Assembly (NCBI RefSeq): GCF_000299035.1
Contig: NZ_JH921518.1
Location: 124,001 to 188,000, forward strand
Source of the DNA: Bacillus bingmayongensis
GTDB taxonomy: Bacteria; Bacillota; Bacilli; Bacillales; Bacillaceae_G
DNA: 64,000 nt
Direction of reading: 5' to 3'
Shown here: positions 26,219-35,772 of the stretch, one piece after another
How positions within the stretch are numbered: the first letter of the stretch is position 1
Layout: every line of letters begins with the position of its first letter
Made by a program: the position numbers and the translations under genes
The notes under the pieces: generated by a model
Database searches by the model: none
What the model saw: the letters and a program-made list of their open reading frames with translations, nothing else
Told to the model about the DNA's origin: nothing

Positions 26219-28528
26219 TCACTGTTTATTTATTTCAGGTTTGTAAATCATTCCCTTCCCTTTTTCATAAATCACAGCTGATTTTGCTTGTACTTTTGTA
26301 TCTTCTGTTTTCACATCTTGGTCAGAGAAGTTTACAATTATTTTTATGTCCTTTCCATAAGAAGCTATTTGCACAAGTTTGTCTTTTGAAAGATATGCAA
26401 AGTTCGTCATCTCTTCTGTTACTGCTTTTTTATGAAATGCTTCCCATATTTTTAAATGATGCGTAATTTCATTTTTATGCTTCTTCCATTCCACTTCGTC
26501 TAAATGATATAAAGGAGGAACGTTATACAATAGTTCATATAACATTCGATTTCCGACTTCATCTTTTACCTTCAAGCTGCCCCATTCCCAATGATGAGTT
26601 GTAATTACAGAGTCATTGTACACTAATTTATATAACGGTATTGAATACACTGGATTTAAATATACTTGCTTATATTCTTCCTTTACTGGCACTTGTTTTG
26701 CGTACTTTTCTGGAACGTTTTGATTTGGTGACCAGTAACCCCCAACATAATATGGACTTGTCTTATTCTTTCTCATATCTTCATCGGCCCATTTAATAAC
26801 GGGCGTTTCAATACCATGTGCAAAAGCAATAACTTGACTTGCAAAATCATTTCCACCCTCAGAGCCAACAACCATACCTTTTTCTTTCGCGATATAACCC
26901 ATCCGTTCTAAACGTGCTTTTAAATCTTGTTCTTGTGTTGTAATATGTTTTGGAGAATAATCATCATAAATTTCCCCTGTAGCGTCACAATCAATAAACC
27001 AGGAATTAAATGGGGTACCATTATTTAATATGTCACTGACACGTTCTTTCACACTAGGCAAAGATAATGTAGGATTTAATTTACGACCTCTCCCTAAAAA
27101 TCCTTGTATTTTCTCACCATTCTTTTTCGCAACCGTTGCACCTTCAAATAATGAAGGATCTTTAAAAGAAGCTGTATTCCAATTTTTATCACCTTTTTCA
27201 TGAATGGAATGATAAGAATCATATGGACCAACTAAGTATCCCATTTTCTCAACTTGCTTCACAAATTCTGGTTGAATGAATCCTTGCTCCCAATTTGGCA
27301 GTCCAACCCATGCATGGTCAATACCTGCTTCATTCATCTCTTTTAATATATTTGTTCCATCTGCACTCCCCCATTTTTCAACATCCTCAACTGCATCACC
27401 AAGTACAGATTTTAACAAATGTTTATTTAAGCTATACAATTCCGTTTCAGTTAAGTGATCTATGCCTTTTTTCAATAACCGATTTGATTCATCATCAACT
27501 TTCTGAAAAATATCTTCTTTATAAAACTCCTTCCTGCCCAATACTTCATTTATATAACGTAAAACAACATTTTTCTGATACTTATTAATAAAATCTTGCT
27601 TATTAATTTGATCAAATACATTTAATTCGCCAGGCTCTTTACTATATTTTTGAATTAATTCTTTCATCCAGTCAAATACAGGACTATTGATTTGTTGTCT
27701 TAGTTTTGGCCAATCTACATCACTTTGCGATAAAACATTTTGATTCCAAAAGTAAAAATGAGCTGCTCCGTATAACTTTGCGACTTCTTTATTTTGTTTT
27801 GCTTTCTCTTGTAATGTTTTAAATTCACCTTTCTCTACAATATTGTTCTTATACAATTTCGCAATATTTACTGCATCATTATCAGTCACATACAGTTGAA
27901 AACCGTACGATTTATTTTTGTTAATACTCGGAAATTCATGAGTGAAATCAAATCTAATTTTCGGATCAGAATGGAAGTTCACTTCGTTATTAAACATATT
28001 GTTTGCAACATATATCATGGAATATTTCGAACCATTTAATGCAAAAAATTTCATTGAAAATGACTCCGCAAATGAATACGTTTCATCTTTTAAGAATTTC
28101 TTCCAATTCTCATCATTACTCGAAATATACTTACCTTCCCATAAAGGAAGTGTATAATTCTCAGCTTGCACTTTTGGCCAAGTAAAGCTTTCTGCACCTG
28201 TAGATTCAATCGCAATATTCAAATGATCTTTTTTCTTTTCCAAATTCACTTTTACTTTCTGATCAGGATATTCCCATGATGTATGTGTATCATCTTTTTT
28301 CAATTTTGATACTTTCATTTTCGGTAAAGGCTGTGATGCTTGTTCCTTCACTCCATCATTGTCTATTGTTAAAGAAAACGTTTCTGGATTCACCTCATAC
28401 GAAAAATCTTTATATGTTACTTTTTTTGCTTTGAATTCATGTGAAACATTCTTTTCTTTCCAATCGCATCCTGTCAAAGCCGTGATTGTCATTATTGTAA
28501 GAAGACATATCGTCATCATTTTTTTCAT
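26219..28528 (-). CDS. Large lipoprotein, putative glycoside hydrolase
   Basis: A 769-residue lipoprotein (lipobox ALTGC) beginning at an ATG with GGAGGTG seven bases upstream. An N-terminal beta-rich domain is followed by a likely TIM barrel with acidic clusters such as WFIDCDATGEIYDDYSP and VVGSEGGNDFASQVIAFAHG. This arrangement resembles endo-alpha-N-acetylgalactosaminidase-like (GH101/GH129-type) barrels, but I cannot prove the family or the catalytic residues. Probably acts on surface or environmental glycans. Monocistronic, flanked by 277 bases upstream of the LCP gene with no visible feature. Confidence 0.65.
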   Translation of the reverse strand: MKKMMTICLLTIMTITALTGCDWKEKNVSHEFKAKKVTYKDFSYEVNPETFSLTIDNDGVKEQASQPLPKMKVSKLKKDDTHTSWEYPDQKVKVNLEKKKDHLNIAIESTGAESFTWPKVQAENYTLPLWEGKYISSNDENWKKFLKDETYSFAESFSMKFFALNGSKYSMIYVANNMFNNEVNFHSDPKIRFDFTHEFPSINKNKSYGFQLYVTDNDAVNIAKLYKNNIVEKGEFKTLQEKAKQNKEVAKLYGAAHFYFWNQNVLSQSDVDWPKLRQQINSPVFDWMKELIQKYSKEPGELNVFDQINKQDFINKYQKNVVLRYINEVLGRKEFYKEDIFQKVDDESNRLLKKGIDHLTETELYSLNKHLLKSVLGDAVEDVEKWGSADGTNILKEMNEAGIDHAWVGLPNWEQGFIQPEFVKQVEKMGYLVGPYDSYHSIHEKGDKNWNTASFKDPSLFEGATVAKKNGEKIQGFLGRGRKLNPTLSLPSVKERVSDILNNGTPFNSWFIDCDATGEIYDDYSPKHITTQEQDLKARLERMGYIAKEKGMVVGSEGGNDFASQVIAFAHGIETPVIKWADEDMRKNKTSPYYVGGYWSPNQNVPEKYAKQVPVKEEYKQVYLNPVYSIPLYKLVYNDSVITTHHWEWGSLKVKDEVGNRMLYELLYNVPPLYHLDEVEWKKHKNEITHHLKIWEAFHKKAVTEEMTNFAYLSKDKLVQIASYGKDIKIIVNFSDQDVKTEDTKVQAKSAVIYEKGKGMIYKPEINKQ

Positions 28529-28655
28529 CTTCTGCACCTCCACCACTGAATATACAGGTGGTTTGTTACAGGAATGTGGCAAATGCTAAATGATAAAGAA
28601 ATCATTGGAGATACAAACGTAGTTCATTATAAAAAGCTCTAGTATTTTAATGAAT

Positions 28656-28710
28656 AAAGCAAAAGAGTACAGACTTAATCTTTTAGATTAAGTCTGTACT
28701 CTTTTGCTTT
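28656..28710 (-). terminator. Very strong terminator after thrB
   Basis: A perfect stem of about 25 base pairs (arms beginning AAAGCAAAAGAGTACAGACT) with a five-base loop; the longest perfect hairpin seen in the window. Confidence 0.9.
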
Positions 28711-28716
28711 AGCACT

Positions 28717-29622
28717 TTATTTTCCTACTGATAAACCCGCACCTTGCCCTCTTTTCACAACCGTTCCTTCATGATCAATCTCTAACTCACAAACTCGCAT
28801 CACCGGAAACATTTTTGCTAATTGCACAGCAATTTCCTGACGTTTTTCATACGGAGTCAGAATAAAAACTGCTGGTCCAGCACCACTAAGCGCAGTTCCA
28901 TATACTCCATTTTTTTTTGCATACTGGCGAATTTCTGGTAATAAGGGAATAAGCTGTGAACGATATGGTTCATGAAACAGATCCCTTTCCATCATTTCAC
29001 CAACAATTTCCCATTTCTTTTGGCATAATGCTGCCACTAATACGTTACTTACTGCGCTGGCACGAACTGCATCATGGAAGTGAAATGTCTCTGGTAATAC
29101 AGAACGACTTTTATTTGTATTTAATTCTTCATCAGGAATAAGAGAGATTACACCTAATTCTTTACTCTCTATTCTAACAACAGACACATGATTTCCATCC
29201 ATCGCACCAATAACGATACCTCCTAAAATAGAAGCAGCTACATTATCAGGGTGTCCCTCGAAATTCGTAGCAAGGTGAACTTTCTCATCTGTTGTTAAAT
29301 GTAATTCCCCAAGTTGATTGGCAAGCTCTATTCCTGCTACAATGGCTGATGCGCTACTACCTAACCCTCGCGCGAGCGGAATATTACTAGTAGCTTCTAT
29401 TCTATATGGAGATAAGGAAGGACATACTTTAAGTGCCGTACTTACAATTAAATTCCTTTCATCATTCGGGATTGAAGAATCAAATGAATGTGCAACATGC
29501 CAATGAGTTGACTTTTCTTTCACAGCTACTTCCAAATATAATGATAACGCTATTCCAACAGAGTCGAAACCAGGACCTACATTTGCCGTACTAGCTGGAA
29601 CACGAACTTTAAATGGAATCAC
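28717..29622 (-). CDS. thrB: Homoserine kinase
   Basis: A 301-residue GHMP kinase that phosphorylates homoserine before threonine synthase acts. The ATP loop [14 protein letters not shown] (about residue 85) and N-terminal [15 protein letters not shown] are diagnostic. The start is GTG at 29620-29622, overlapping the thrC stop in a GTGA arrangement, so translation is coupled. Last gene of the hom-thrC-thrB operon. Confidence 0.97.
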   Translation of the reverse strand: MIPFKVRVPASTANVGPGFDSVGIALSLYLEVAVKEKSTHWHVAHSFDSSIPNDERNLIVSTALKVCPSLSPYRIEATSNIPLARGLGSSASAIVAGIELANQLGELHLTTDEKVHLATNFEGHPDNVAASILGGIVIGAMDGNHVSVVRIESKELGVISLIPDEELNTNKSRSVLPETFHFHDAVRASAVSNVLVAALCQKKWEIVGEMMERDLFHEPYRSQLIPLLPEIRQYAKKNGVYGTALSGAGPAVFILTPYEKRQEIAVQLAKMFPVMRVCELEIDHEGTVVKRGQGAGLSVGK

Positions 29623-30677
29623 GAAACAATCACTCCTTTAATATGTTCTTTTATTTGTTCTATATCATTTGAAACACTTGCAATCTCCAAATGATTAGAA
29701 GCAATAGCAATGTCAGGGTCTTTCAAACCATTTCCTGTTAACACAGCAACAACCGTCTCGCCCTTATGAATTTTTCCTGCTTGAACATGTTTAATTACAC
29801 CTGCCAGAGAAGCATTTGACCCTGGTTCTGCAAAAACTCCCTCCGTTTTCGCTAACAACCGATAAGCATTTAAAATTTCTTCATCTGTTACCATATCAAT
29901 TTCACCATTTGATTGCTCCGCTGCTTCTACAGCATAGGACCAGCTTGCTGGATTCCCAATGCGAATCGCAGTTGCGACTGTTTCTGGCGAATCAATGACA
30001 TGACCTTTAACAATTGCAGCTGCACCTTCCGCTTCAAAACCGTGAATTCTCGGCTTCTTGAACCCCTTTTCTTTCTCATATTCACAAAATCCCTTCCAAT
30101 ACGCTGTAATGTTACCTGCATTTCCAACCGGAATAGCAAGAACATCTGGTGCTTTTTGCAACTGGTCACAAATTTCAAACGCAGCTGTTTTTTGTCCTTC
30201 AATTCGATATGGATTTACAGAGTTTACTAATGTAATCGGCTCTTCTGCCGCGATTTGGCGTACAGCTCGAAGTGCATCATCAAAGTTTCCTTCTATTGAA
30301 ATAATCTCCGCTCCATATGCGATTGCCTGTGCTAACTTTCCATGAGCAATTTTCCCTTCTGGTATAACGATAATACACTTCATCCCAAGGCGAGCGGCAT
30401 ATGCCGCTGCCGATGCGGAAGTATTGCCTGTTGAAGCACAAATGATTGCTTGTGATCCTTCTTCTTTTGCTTTCGCAACCGCCATCACCATTCCTCTATC
30501 TTTAAAAGATCCTGTTGGGTTAGCCCCTTCATATTTTCCATATAAATGAATCCCTAATTCTTTAGAAATATTCAGAAGTGGAATGAGTGGTGTATTTCCT
30601 TCCATCAAGCTTACATCTGGTGTATTATCATTCACTGGTAAATAAGAAGCATATTGATTTAATAGTCCTTTATACAT
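29619..30677 (-). CDS. thrC: Threonine synthase
   Basis: A 352-residue PLP enzyme converting O-phosphohomoserine to threonine. The PLP lysine is Lys59 in GSFKDRGM, and the phosphate-binding [14 protein letters not shown] block is intact. The ATG at 30675-30677 lies inside the hom 3' end with GAGGAGGAAAA upstream, so the genes overlap by eight bases. Short bacterial form, as in B. subtilis. Confidence 0.97.
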   Translation of the reverse strand: MYKGLLNQYASYLPVNDNTPDVSLMEGNTPLIPLLNISKELGIHLYGKYEGANPTGSFKDRGMVMAVAKAKEEGSQAIICASTGNTSASAAAYAARLGMKCIIVIPEGKIAHGKLAQAIAYGAEIISIEGNFDDALRAVRQIAAEEPITLVNSVNPYRIEGQKTAAFEICDQLQKAPDVLAIPVGNAGNITAYWKGFCEYEKEKGFKKPRIHGFEAEGAAAIVKGHVIDSPETVATAIRIGNPASWSYAVEAAEQSNGEIDMVTDEEILNAYRLLAKTEGVFAEPGSNASLAGVIKHVQAGKIHKGETVVAVLTGNGLKDPDIAIASNHLEIASVSNDIEQIKEHIKGVIVS

Positions 30678-31965
30678 ATTCTTTTTCCTCCTCAATAGCG
30701 TAATAACTTTTTATTTCATTTGTTACATTCTCTAGCAATGTTAAAACTTGTTCAAATTGATACTTTGAAGTTTGATGTGTCACAATTACAATTTCTGCAA
30801 GCTCTTGATTGAATGGCAGTTGTATAATTTCTTCTAAGCTAATCGATTCATTAACGAAACATTCTGTTATTTTTTGAAACATTCCTGGTTCGTCCCGTAA
30901 TAAAATACGTAAGAAATATTTCGAAACAACTTCTTCATCTTGTTTTAATTTATAAGGCACTAACTCTTTTAACACATCTTGACTTTTCACTACTTGATTC
31001 ATGTTTTTAACGATTGAAATAATATCACTCACTACAGCAGATCCTGTTGGTAATTTTCCAGCCCCTGGCCCATAAAACATAACTTCACCAACAGCATGAC
31101 CATGTACATATACTGCGTTAAATTCGTTATTCACATTAGATAGGGGGTGATGACTCGGTAATAAAGTAGGCGCTACACTTAAGTTAATAGCTGAACCTTG
31201 CTTCTCCGCTTTCCCAACCAGTTTCATAGTAAAACCTAGTTTCCTAGCCATTTCTAAATCTTCTTTTTCTACATTTCGAATACCTCGAACATGTACATCA
31301 TCTAAAGAAACATTCATCGAAAACCCTAAGTTTGCAAGAATAGCCACCTTTCGCGCAGCATCTAGTCCATCTACATCGGCTGACGGATCTGATTCTGCAA
31401 AGCCTAGTTTTTGCGCTTCTTGCAGCGCCTGTTCATATGACCAACCATTTTGACTCATTTTTGTTAATATATAATTTGTTGTACCATTTACAATTCCCAT
31501 AATCTTTTCTATATGATCCGAAGCTAAGCCGTCTGCTAGTCCTCTTAAAATTGGAATTCCTCCAGCTACACTTGCTTCATAATACAACTGACAGCCATTT
31601 GCATTCGCTAATTTTAATAATTCATTACCATATACAGCCATTAAATCTTTATTTGCAGTTACGACATGTTTTTTATTACGTAACGCCCTGACAATAGCCT
31701 GTTTTGCTTCTTGGATCCCCCCCATCACCTCTACTACGATATCAATATTAGAGTCTTCTAAAATTTCATTTGCATCACTTGTTATCCTAATTCCATCAAT
31801 TGAAACATCACGTTCTTTTTCCACATCACGTACTGCCACTGCCTTTACCTTTACTTCATATCCTGTATCAAGACTTATTTTTTCCTTATGATCTTTCAAA
31901 ATATGAACGACACCGCTCCCTACTGTTCCAAGCCCTAATACTCCAACATGTACTACATTTCTCAT
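30670..31965 (-). CDS. hom: Homoserine dehydrogenase
   Basis: A 431-residue NAD(P)-dependent enzyme making homoserine from aspartate semialdehyde. The Rossmann motif [10 protein letters not shown] is at residues 10-19, the catalytic region includes [14 protein letters not shown] and [12 protein letters not shown], and a C-terminal ACT domain (from about 350) gives threonine feedback. First gene of the threonine operon, with AGGAGG before ATG. It is preceded by an in-frame-independent small ORF and two T-box leaders. Confidence 0.97.
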   Translation of the reverse strand: MRNVVHVGVLGLGTVGSGVVHILKDHKEKISLDTGYEVKVKAVAVRDVEKERDVSIDGIRITSDANEILEDSNIDIVVEVMGGIQEAKQAIVRALRNKKHVVTANKDLMAVYGNELLKLANANGCQLYYEASVAGGIPILRGLADGLASDHIEKIMGIVNGTTNYILTKMSQNGWSYEQALQEAQKLGFAESDPSADVDGLDAARKVAILANLGFSMNVSLDDVHVRGIRNVEKEDLEMARKLGFTMKLVGKAEKQGSAINLSVAPTLLPSHHPLSNVNNEFNAVYVHGHAVGEVMFYGPGAGKLPTGSAVVSDIISIVKNMNQVVKSQDVLKELVPYKLKQDEEVVSKYFLRILLRDEPGMFQKITECFVNESISLEEIIQLPFNQELAEIVIVTHQTSKYQFEQVLTLLENVTNEIKSYYAIEEEKEYV

Positions 31966-31979
31966 TTTTAAATCTCCTC

Positions 31980-32060
31980 CTATTTTTCAAAGTATTTGAT
32001 CATTATTTTCTTCCTATTTGCGCAGTCCATGGTGGTTCTCGTTCGTATCAATCGTCTCAC
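31980..32060 (-). CDS. Short upstream ORF before hom (26 residues)
   Basis: A strong AAAGGAGGTG site lies eight bases before a GTG that opens a 26-codon frame (MRRLIRTRTTMDCANRKK..., ending KYFEK). Its TAG stop overlaps the GGAGGAG site of hom, whose ATG is 14 bases further. The peptide contains adjacent Thr codons (ACC ACC) and several Arg codons. This could be a leader peptide or a coupling cistron. No known family is recognised; the coding status is inference from the ribosome binding site and layout. Confidence 0.5.
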   Translation of the reverse strand: MRRLIRTRTTMDCANRKKIMIKYFEK

Positions 32061-32100
32061 TCTAACTGCACCTCCTTTCAATTCAGTAATAAATTGTATA

Positions 32101-32370
32101 AAAAAACACACTCATCCCTAAAAAAGGGACGAATGTGTTTTCGTGGTTCCACCCTTGTTCCAATCCAAACATACATTCATTTTGAATTGCTCAAGTTCAG
32201 ATAACGGCTGAGACCGTCAATAATTACTAGATTATTCGTTCACTATTGAAGTTCAAAGGTGGTAAGATTATTTTCCGTGTTAGGAAGCTCGCAGCCTATG
32301 GCCTCCCTCTCTGCAAACCGTAAAAATGATCTCGTGTCCTTATCATTACTTTTCGTTCAGTTCTATTTGT
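32101..32370 (-). ncRNA. T-box leader, proximal copy (Thr type)
   Basis: The T-box sequence AAGGGTGGAACCACG is at 32142-32156 and is followed by a terminator (ACACATTCGTCCC / GGGATGAGTGTGT plus T run) at 32101-32140. Upstream elements are the AGTA motif, the GCAGAGAGGGA bulge and the GGCTGCGAG distal loop. The likely specifier is ACC (32261-32263) followed by A, a threonine codon, which fits hom-thrC-thrB. Uncharged tRNA-Thr would bind, favour the antiterminator and permit transcription. Confidence 0.88.
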
Positions 32371-32376
32371 TAATTC

Positions 32377-32404
32377 ATTATACGTACATATTACAAAAAA
32401 GCAA
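32377..32404 (-). promoter_or_regulatory. Promoter of the proximal T-box
   Basis: Minus-strand -35 TTGCTT (32399-32404), 16-base spacer, -10 TATAAT (32377-32382), directly before the proximal leader. Confidence 0.7.
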
Positions 32405-32447
32405 GAAAAGTTTTTATTTTTTTAATTTTTAAATATTTATTCCATAT

Positions 32448-32718
32448 AAAAAAACACACTCACCCCTAAAAAAGGGACGAATGTGTTTTCGTGGTTCCAC
32501 CCTTGTTCCAATCCAAATATACATTCGCTTTGGATTGCTCAAGATCAGATAACGGCTGAGACCGCCAATAATTACTAGATTACTCGTTCACTACCAGAGT
32601 TCAAAGGTGGTAAGATTATTTTCCGTGTTAGGAAGCTCGCAGCCTATGGCCTCCCTCTCTGCAAACCGTAAAAATGATCTCGTGTCCTTATCGTTACTTT
32701 TCGTTCATGTCTATTTGT
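32448..32718 (-). ncRNA. T-box leader, distal copy (Thr type)
   Basis: A near-identical copy of the proximal leader displaced by 348 bases. T-box sequence at 32490-32504, terminator at about 32448-32488, likely specifier ACC at 32609-32611. The main differences from the proximal copy cluster just 3' of the specifier (GAACTCTGGTAG here, GAACTTCAATAG there). With its own promoter it is a full duplicated control unit. Confidence 0.88.
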
Positions 32719-32724
32719 TAAATT

Positions 32725-32753
32725 ATTATAATTACGACAATTCAAAAAAGCAA
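32725..32753 (-). promoter_or_regulatory. Promoter of the distal T-box
   Basis: Minus-strand -35 TTGCTT (32748-32753), 17-base spacer, -10 TATAAT (32725-32730). The sequence is nearly the same as that before the proximal leader, showing that promoter and leader were duplicated together. Confidence 0.75.
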
Positions 32754-32812
32754 GCTTATTTTTAAAAAAATATTTATTTTGATATTTATATAATCTTTTC
32801 CACATAACACAA

Positions 32813-32920
32813 TTACTGTCTTATTTCATATCTTGAAATAATATCATCACCAATCACTAAAGCTATTAAATCTGCATCCTTTTCATTAAAAAAAGTGCGG
32901 ATTATGCGGATAATAACAAC
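32813..32920 (-). pseudogene. Possible gene remnant (C-terminal peptide)
   Basis: An open stretch with no start codon reads VVIIRIIRTFFNEKDADLI... and ends ISRYEIRQ at 32813. The composition is protein-like and the frame is closed upstream by a stop. No ribosome binding site is visible. It may be the tail of a lost gene. Otherwise 32760-33029 is AT-rich with nothing else recognised. Confidence 0.25.
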
Positions 32921-33029
32921 TTATATTATTGTATTTCTAGTTTCCAAGGCTTTCTAATTATCAATGAAAAAACGCCTTTATATGAATTATATTTATATAC
33001 TTTATCTAACAACATACTATACAATTTTT

Positions 33030-33668
33030 TCAATACAACCTTTTTGTATAACTCTCTTCTAAAGAGCGTGCGACTTCTTCTTCATTTGCATTCACTTTGG
33101 CATGATCAACAAGTATTCTTGCCGCTGATGGCAATTCTTCCTTTTCTAACCAAGAATCTGGATTCCACAACTTAGATCTTATGAATGCTTTTGCACAATG
33201 AATAAAGCATTCTTCTATTTCTACAACAATTCCAACCAGTGGACTACGGCCATTCACTTGCATTTTTTCTAAAATTTCTTCGTCTTTTGTGATAGTTGCA
33301 CGACCATTTATTCGTAATGATTCCCCAAGTCCTGGAATAAAAAAGATAAGTCCTATCCTTGGATTAGATAAAATATTAAGAATAGAATCAACTCGCCGAT
33401 TCCCTGGTCTTTCTGGAATTACAATTTGATTTTCATTTAAAACATATACAAATCCAGGTGCATCTCCCTTAGGTGATGCATCACAATGACCAAATTTGTC
33501 TGAAGTAGACATTACTAGAAAAGGAGATTTAGACAGAAAGTCACGACAATGATGATCAAGAGATGGAATCACTTTCTTCACCGCACGCTCACTTGGATAC
33601 CCTAAAATAAGACGTAATTCTTCTTCCGTTGAAATGAAAGAATTTATTTTTCTTTCCTCCAGTCCCAT
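33030..33668 (-). CDS. Pyridoxamine 5'-phosphate oxidase-fold flavoprotein (MSMEG_1061-like)
   Basis: A 212-residue PPOX-fold protein. Family marks include FLVMSTSDKFGHCDASPKGD near residue 50, the IPERPGNRRVDSILNIL block near 85, and CAKAFIRSKLWNP near the C terminus. It probably binds FMN or F420 and reduces an unknown substrate. A GGGG site lies before the ATG. It is divergent from the Nudix gene at 33757. Confidence 0.88.
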   Translation of the reverse strand: MGLEERKINSFISTEEELRLILGYPSERAVKKVIPSLDHHCRDFLSKSPFLVMSTSDKFGHCDASPKGDAPGFVYVLNENQIVIPERPGNRRVDSILNILSNPRIGLIFFIPGLGESLRINGRATITKDEEILEKMQVNGRSPLVGIVVEIEECFIHCAKAFIRSKLWNPDSWLEKEELPSAARILVDHAKVNANEEEVARSLEESYTKRLY

Positions 33669-33756
33669 TCAATATACACCCCTTACTATTTTTCTTTATT
33701 TTCCCAAAATTACATACAATTATTGTATACTAAACTATACAGAAAGGGGAATATAA

Positions 33757-34365
33757 ATGACAGAATGGTTAACGATATTTGATACAGAAGGAAACAAAAT
33801 TGGAAAAAAACTACGTGATGATGTACATCGTGACGGTGATTGGCACGAAACATTCCATTGCTGGTTTGTAGAAAAAGAAAACGAAGACATTTTTTTATAC
33901 TTCCAATTACGAGCTAAAAACAAAAAAGATTTCCCAGGAAAATGGGATATTACATCTGCTGGACATATTATGCATGGTGAAGATGCAGGAATTGGTGGTC
34001 TTCGTGAAATAGAAGAGGAATTAGGTCTATCCTTTCGAGCTACTGATTTAGAATACAAAGGCATTTTTAAAATCAATCATGAAACCCCGCACTTCATTGA
34101 CCGTGAAATGTGCCATATGTATTTTCACGCTGTTACAAGACCACTTCCGTTTACTCCAGGTGATGAGGTTGAAGATGTAATGAAAGTAAATGCAACTTCT
34201 TTTTTACAGCTTTTAAAAGGAGAAACCTTATCTACAATAGGCATTCCGGTTTTAAACAAAGACGCTAAACCTATTACAATAACATTTGAAGATATCTATC
34301 CATATGAACTTGAATATTATAAATTTGTCATAGAAAAAGGACGAGCTATGCTAAAAAAACAATAA
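33757..34365 (+). CDS. Nudix hydrolase (isopentenyl-diphosphate-isomerase-like)
   Basis: A 202-residue protein with a Nudix box in GHIMHGEDAGIGGLREIEEELGL at about residues 69-91; the REIEEELG core is intact. The HETFHCWF start of the domain is typical of the IDI-like Nudix branch (YfcD-type in other bacteria), though true isomerase residues are not complete. It is a likely paralogue of the truncated gene at the left edge. AAAGGGG precedes ATG. Confidence 0.87.
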   Translation: MTEWLTIFDTEGNKIGKKLRDDVHRDGDWHETFHCWFVEKENEDIFLYFQLRAKNKKDFPGKWDITSAGHIMHGEDAGIGGLREIEEELGLSFRATDLEYKGIFKINHETPHFIDREMCHMYFHAVTRPLPFTPGDEVEDVMKVNATSFLQLLKGETLSTIGIPVLNKDAKPITITFEDIYPYELEYYKFVIEKGRAMLKKQ

Positions 34366-34369
34366 TTTT

Positions 34370-34529
34370 TTAAAGCTTGGGTCCCCCCTACTTAAATAGG
34401 AGGACTCAAACTTTAATCAACTCTCACCAATCGGACTTTTATTATCAGTTCACCTCCCACCTAATTTCCTTATCTTTGATTTCACTGAATTTTGAAGAGG
34501 AGTATTACTACCAACTAATACGTGATAAA
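34370..34529 (-). repeat. bcr1-like repeat, degenerate copy C
   Basis: The central part (CTCTCACCAATCGGACTTTTA and TTCACTGAATTTTGAAGAGG) matches the other copies, and ATAAA closes the right end. The terminal hairpin is replaced by a different 13-base one (TTGGGTCCCCCCTA / TAGGAGGACTCAA), which may also serve as terminator of the Nudix gene. The remainder to 34693 is AT-rich with nothing recognised. Confidence 0.65.
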
Positions 34530-34693
34530 GACGATTTATTGTTTCTCCAGTACCTTTAATTTCTTCTCTACTAGTACAAACATATCAATGATTAATATAA
34601 TCATAAATAAAAACATACATCATTCTTATTTAAATGATGTATAAATGAATGCCCCTATTATTTTTTCCCTATTAATTATTTAATATATTGATA

Positions 34694-34757
34694 TTTTGGA
34701 TGCTCTCTTCCGTCTAAATAGAAAGAGTTCATATCGTTTTTCTCATTCGAGTTCATA
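34694..34757. repeat. Second repeat family, partial copy 3
   Basis: Only the right end is left: GGATGCTCTCTTCCGTCTAAATAGAAAG plus a tail (GTTTTTCTCATTCGAG) that resembles the sequence after copy 2. It abuts the 3' end of the second deacetylase gene. Confidence 0.55.
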
Positions 34758-34762
34758 TTTAT

Positions 34763-35608
34763 TTACTTTCTCTGTTTCGACGTTTGAAACATGCTAGGGA
34801 GCGTCACAAATCGCGCCCCTTTCGCTTTCAGTTCAGGAATAATCCGATCTAATGAGTCTACGGATCCTTGCAAGTTCCCTCCTGGCGTAGAATGTTGTAA
34901 TATAACACTTCCCGGAAACGCATTCCCTAATACAGTATTTGTAATCTTTTCTGCACTTACACCTTTCCAATCAACGGTATCTACGCTCCACTGCACAATC
35001 ATAAAGTTTTGCCCTGTAGCCCATTCCAGTTGTTTTTCGCGTATTTCGCCATAAGGTGGACGGATAAACTTCGGAGCGTATCCTGCCAACTTCTGCAATA
35101 TCCCTTCTGTTTTTACGATTTGATTCCGATATTCTTCATCGCTCACCTTCGCTAAATTTGGGTGATTATACGTATGATTCCCAATCGTATGGCCTTCATT
35201 TGCAATTCGCTTTACTACATTAGGATATCTTTCTGCATTTTCGCCAAGAAGGAAAAAAGCAGCTTTTACACCATAATTTTTTAACTTATCTAATATTTGC
35301 GGAGTAAATACAAGATCTGGTCCGTCATCAAATGTAAGAGCAACTTCAGCTTTATTATACGGACCTGAAAACGCATAAGCATATTTTTCAACCCATGAAA
35401 ACGGAGTCCAAGATCCTCTAAGCTCTTCTCCACCTTGAACTTCATTTTCTAAACTAATATTTGATAAGTTAGGAGTTATATTTAAATAGTTTTGATAATG
35501 AAATGTACTAGGATACGGCATATAGGAATACGCATTATACAAAGGTATATTACGCTCTGGAATCCATTGAAAAGGAAGCAATATTTCTGATGGATAGAAA
35601 TAATACAT
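34763..35608 (-). CDS. Polysaccharide deacetylase (no signal peptide)
   Basis: A 281-residue NodB-domain protein. Motifs: TFDDGPD at 92-98, GNHTYNHP with His145 and His149, RPPYGE at about 183, and QHSTPGG near the end; all five catalytic motifs are recognisable. The first 70 residues are Tyr/Pro-rich and not a signal peptide, so export or surface binding is unclear. By gene order it corresponds to the peptidoglycan deacetylase BC1960 of B. cereus (from memory). Confidence 0.88.
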   Translation of the reverse strand: MYYFYPSEILLPFQWIPERNIPLYNAYSYMPYPSTFHYQNYLNITPNLSNISLENEVQGGEELRGSWTPFSWVEKYAYAFSGPYNKAEVALTFDDGPDLVFTPQILDKLKNYGVKAAFFLLGENAERYPNVVKRIANEGHTIGNHTYNHPNLAKVSDEEYRNQIVKTEGILQKLAGYAPKFIRPPYGEIREKQLEWATGQNFMIVQWSVDTVDWKGVSAEKITNTVLGNAFPGSVILQHSTPGGNLQGSVDSLDRIIPELKAKGARFVTLPSMFQTSKQRK

Positions 35609-35727
35609 TATGATAAATCTCCCCTTTAAAGCTGTAAATTTCCCCTTATATCTCTGTTATAAAAAAACTCTCTTCAGTTTTTATATGCTATTGATTCATA
35701 TTGTGTTAGAACTTTCGAAACAGAAAT

Positions 35728-35755
35728 AACACCGTCCAATTATTTGAACGGTGTT
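35728..35755 (-). terminator. Terminator after the ANT(6) gene
   Basis: AACACCGTTCAA-type arms with a short AT loop, T-rich after on the minus strand. Confidence 0.8.
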
Positions 35756-35772
35756 GACTTTATCATATACAA

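Noticed and set aside
29927-30230. Long alternative frames inside thrC
   Set aside because: Shadows of thrC, which has all catalytic motifs; no independent start signals.
32248-32254. Reading the T-box specifier as CTT/CTC (Leu) or TTC (Phe) from the GAACTTC / GAACTCT segments
   Set aside because: Those segments fit the 3' strand below the specifier loop; the ACC followed by A just before them aligns better and agrees with the threonine genes downstream.
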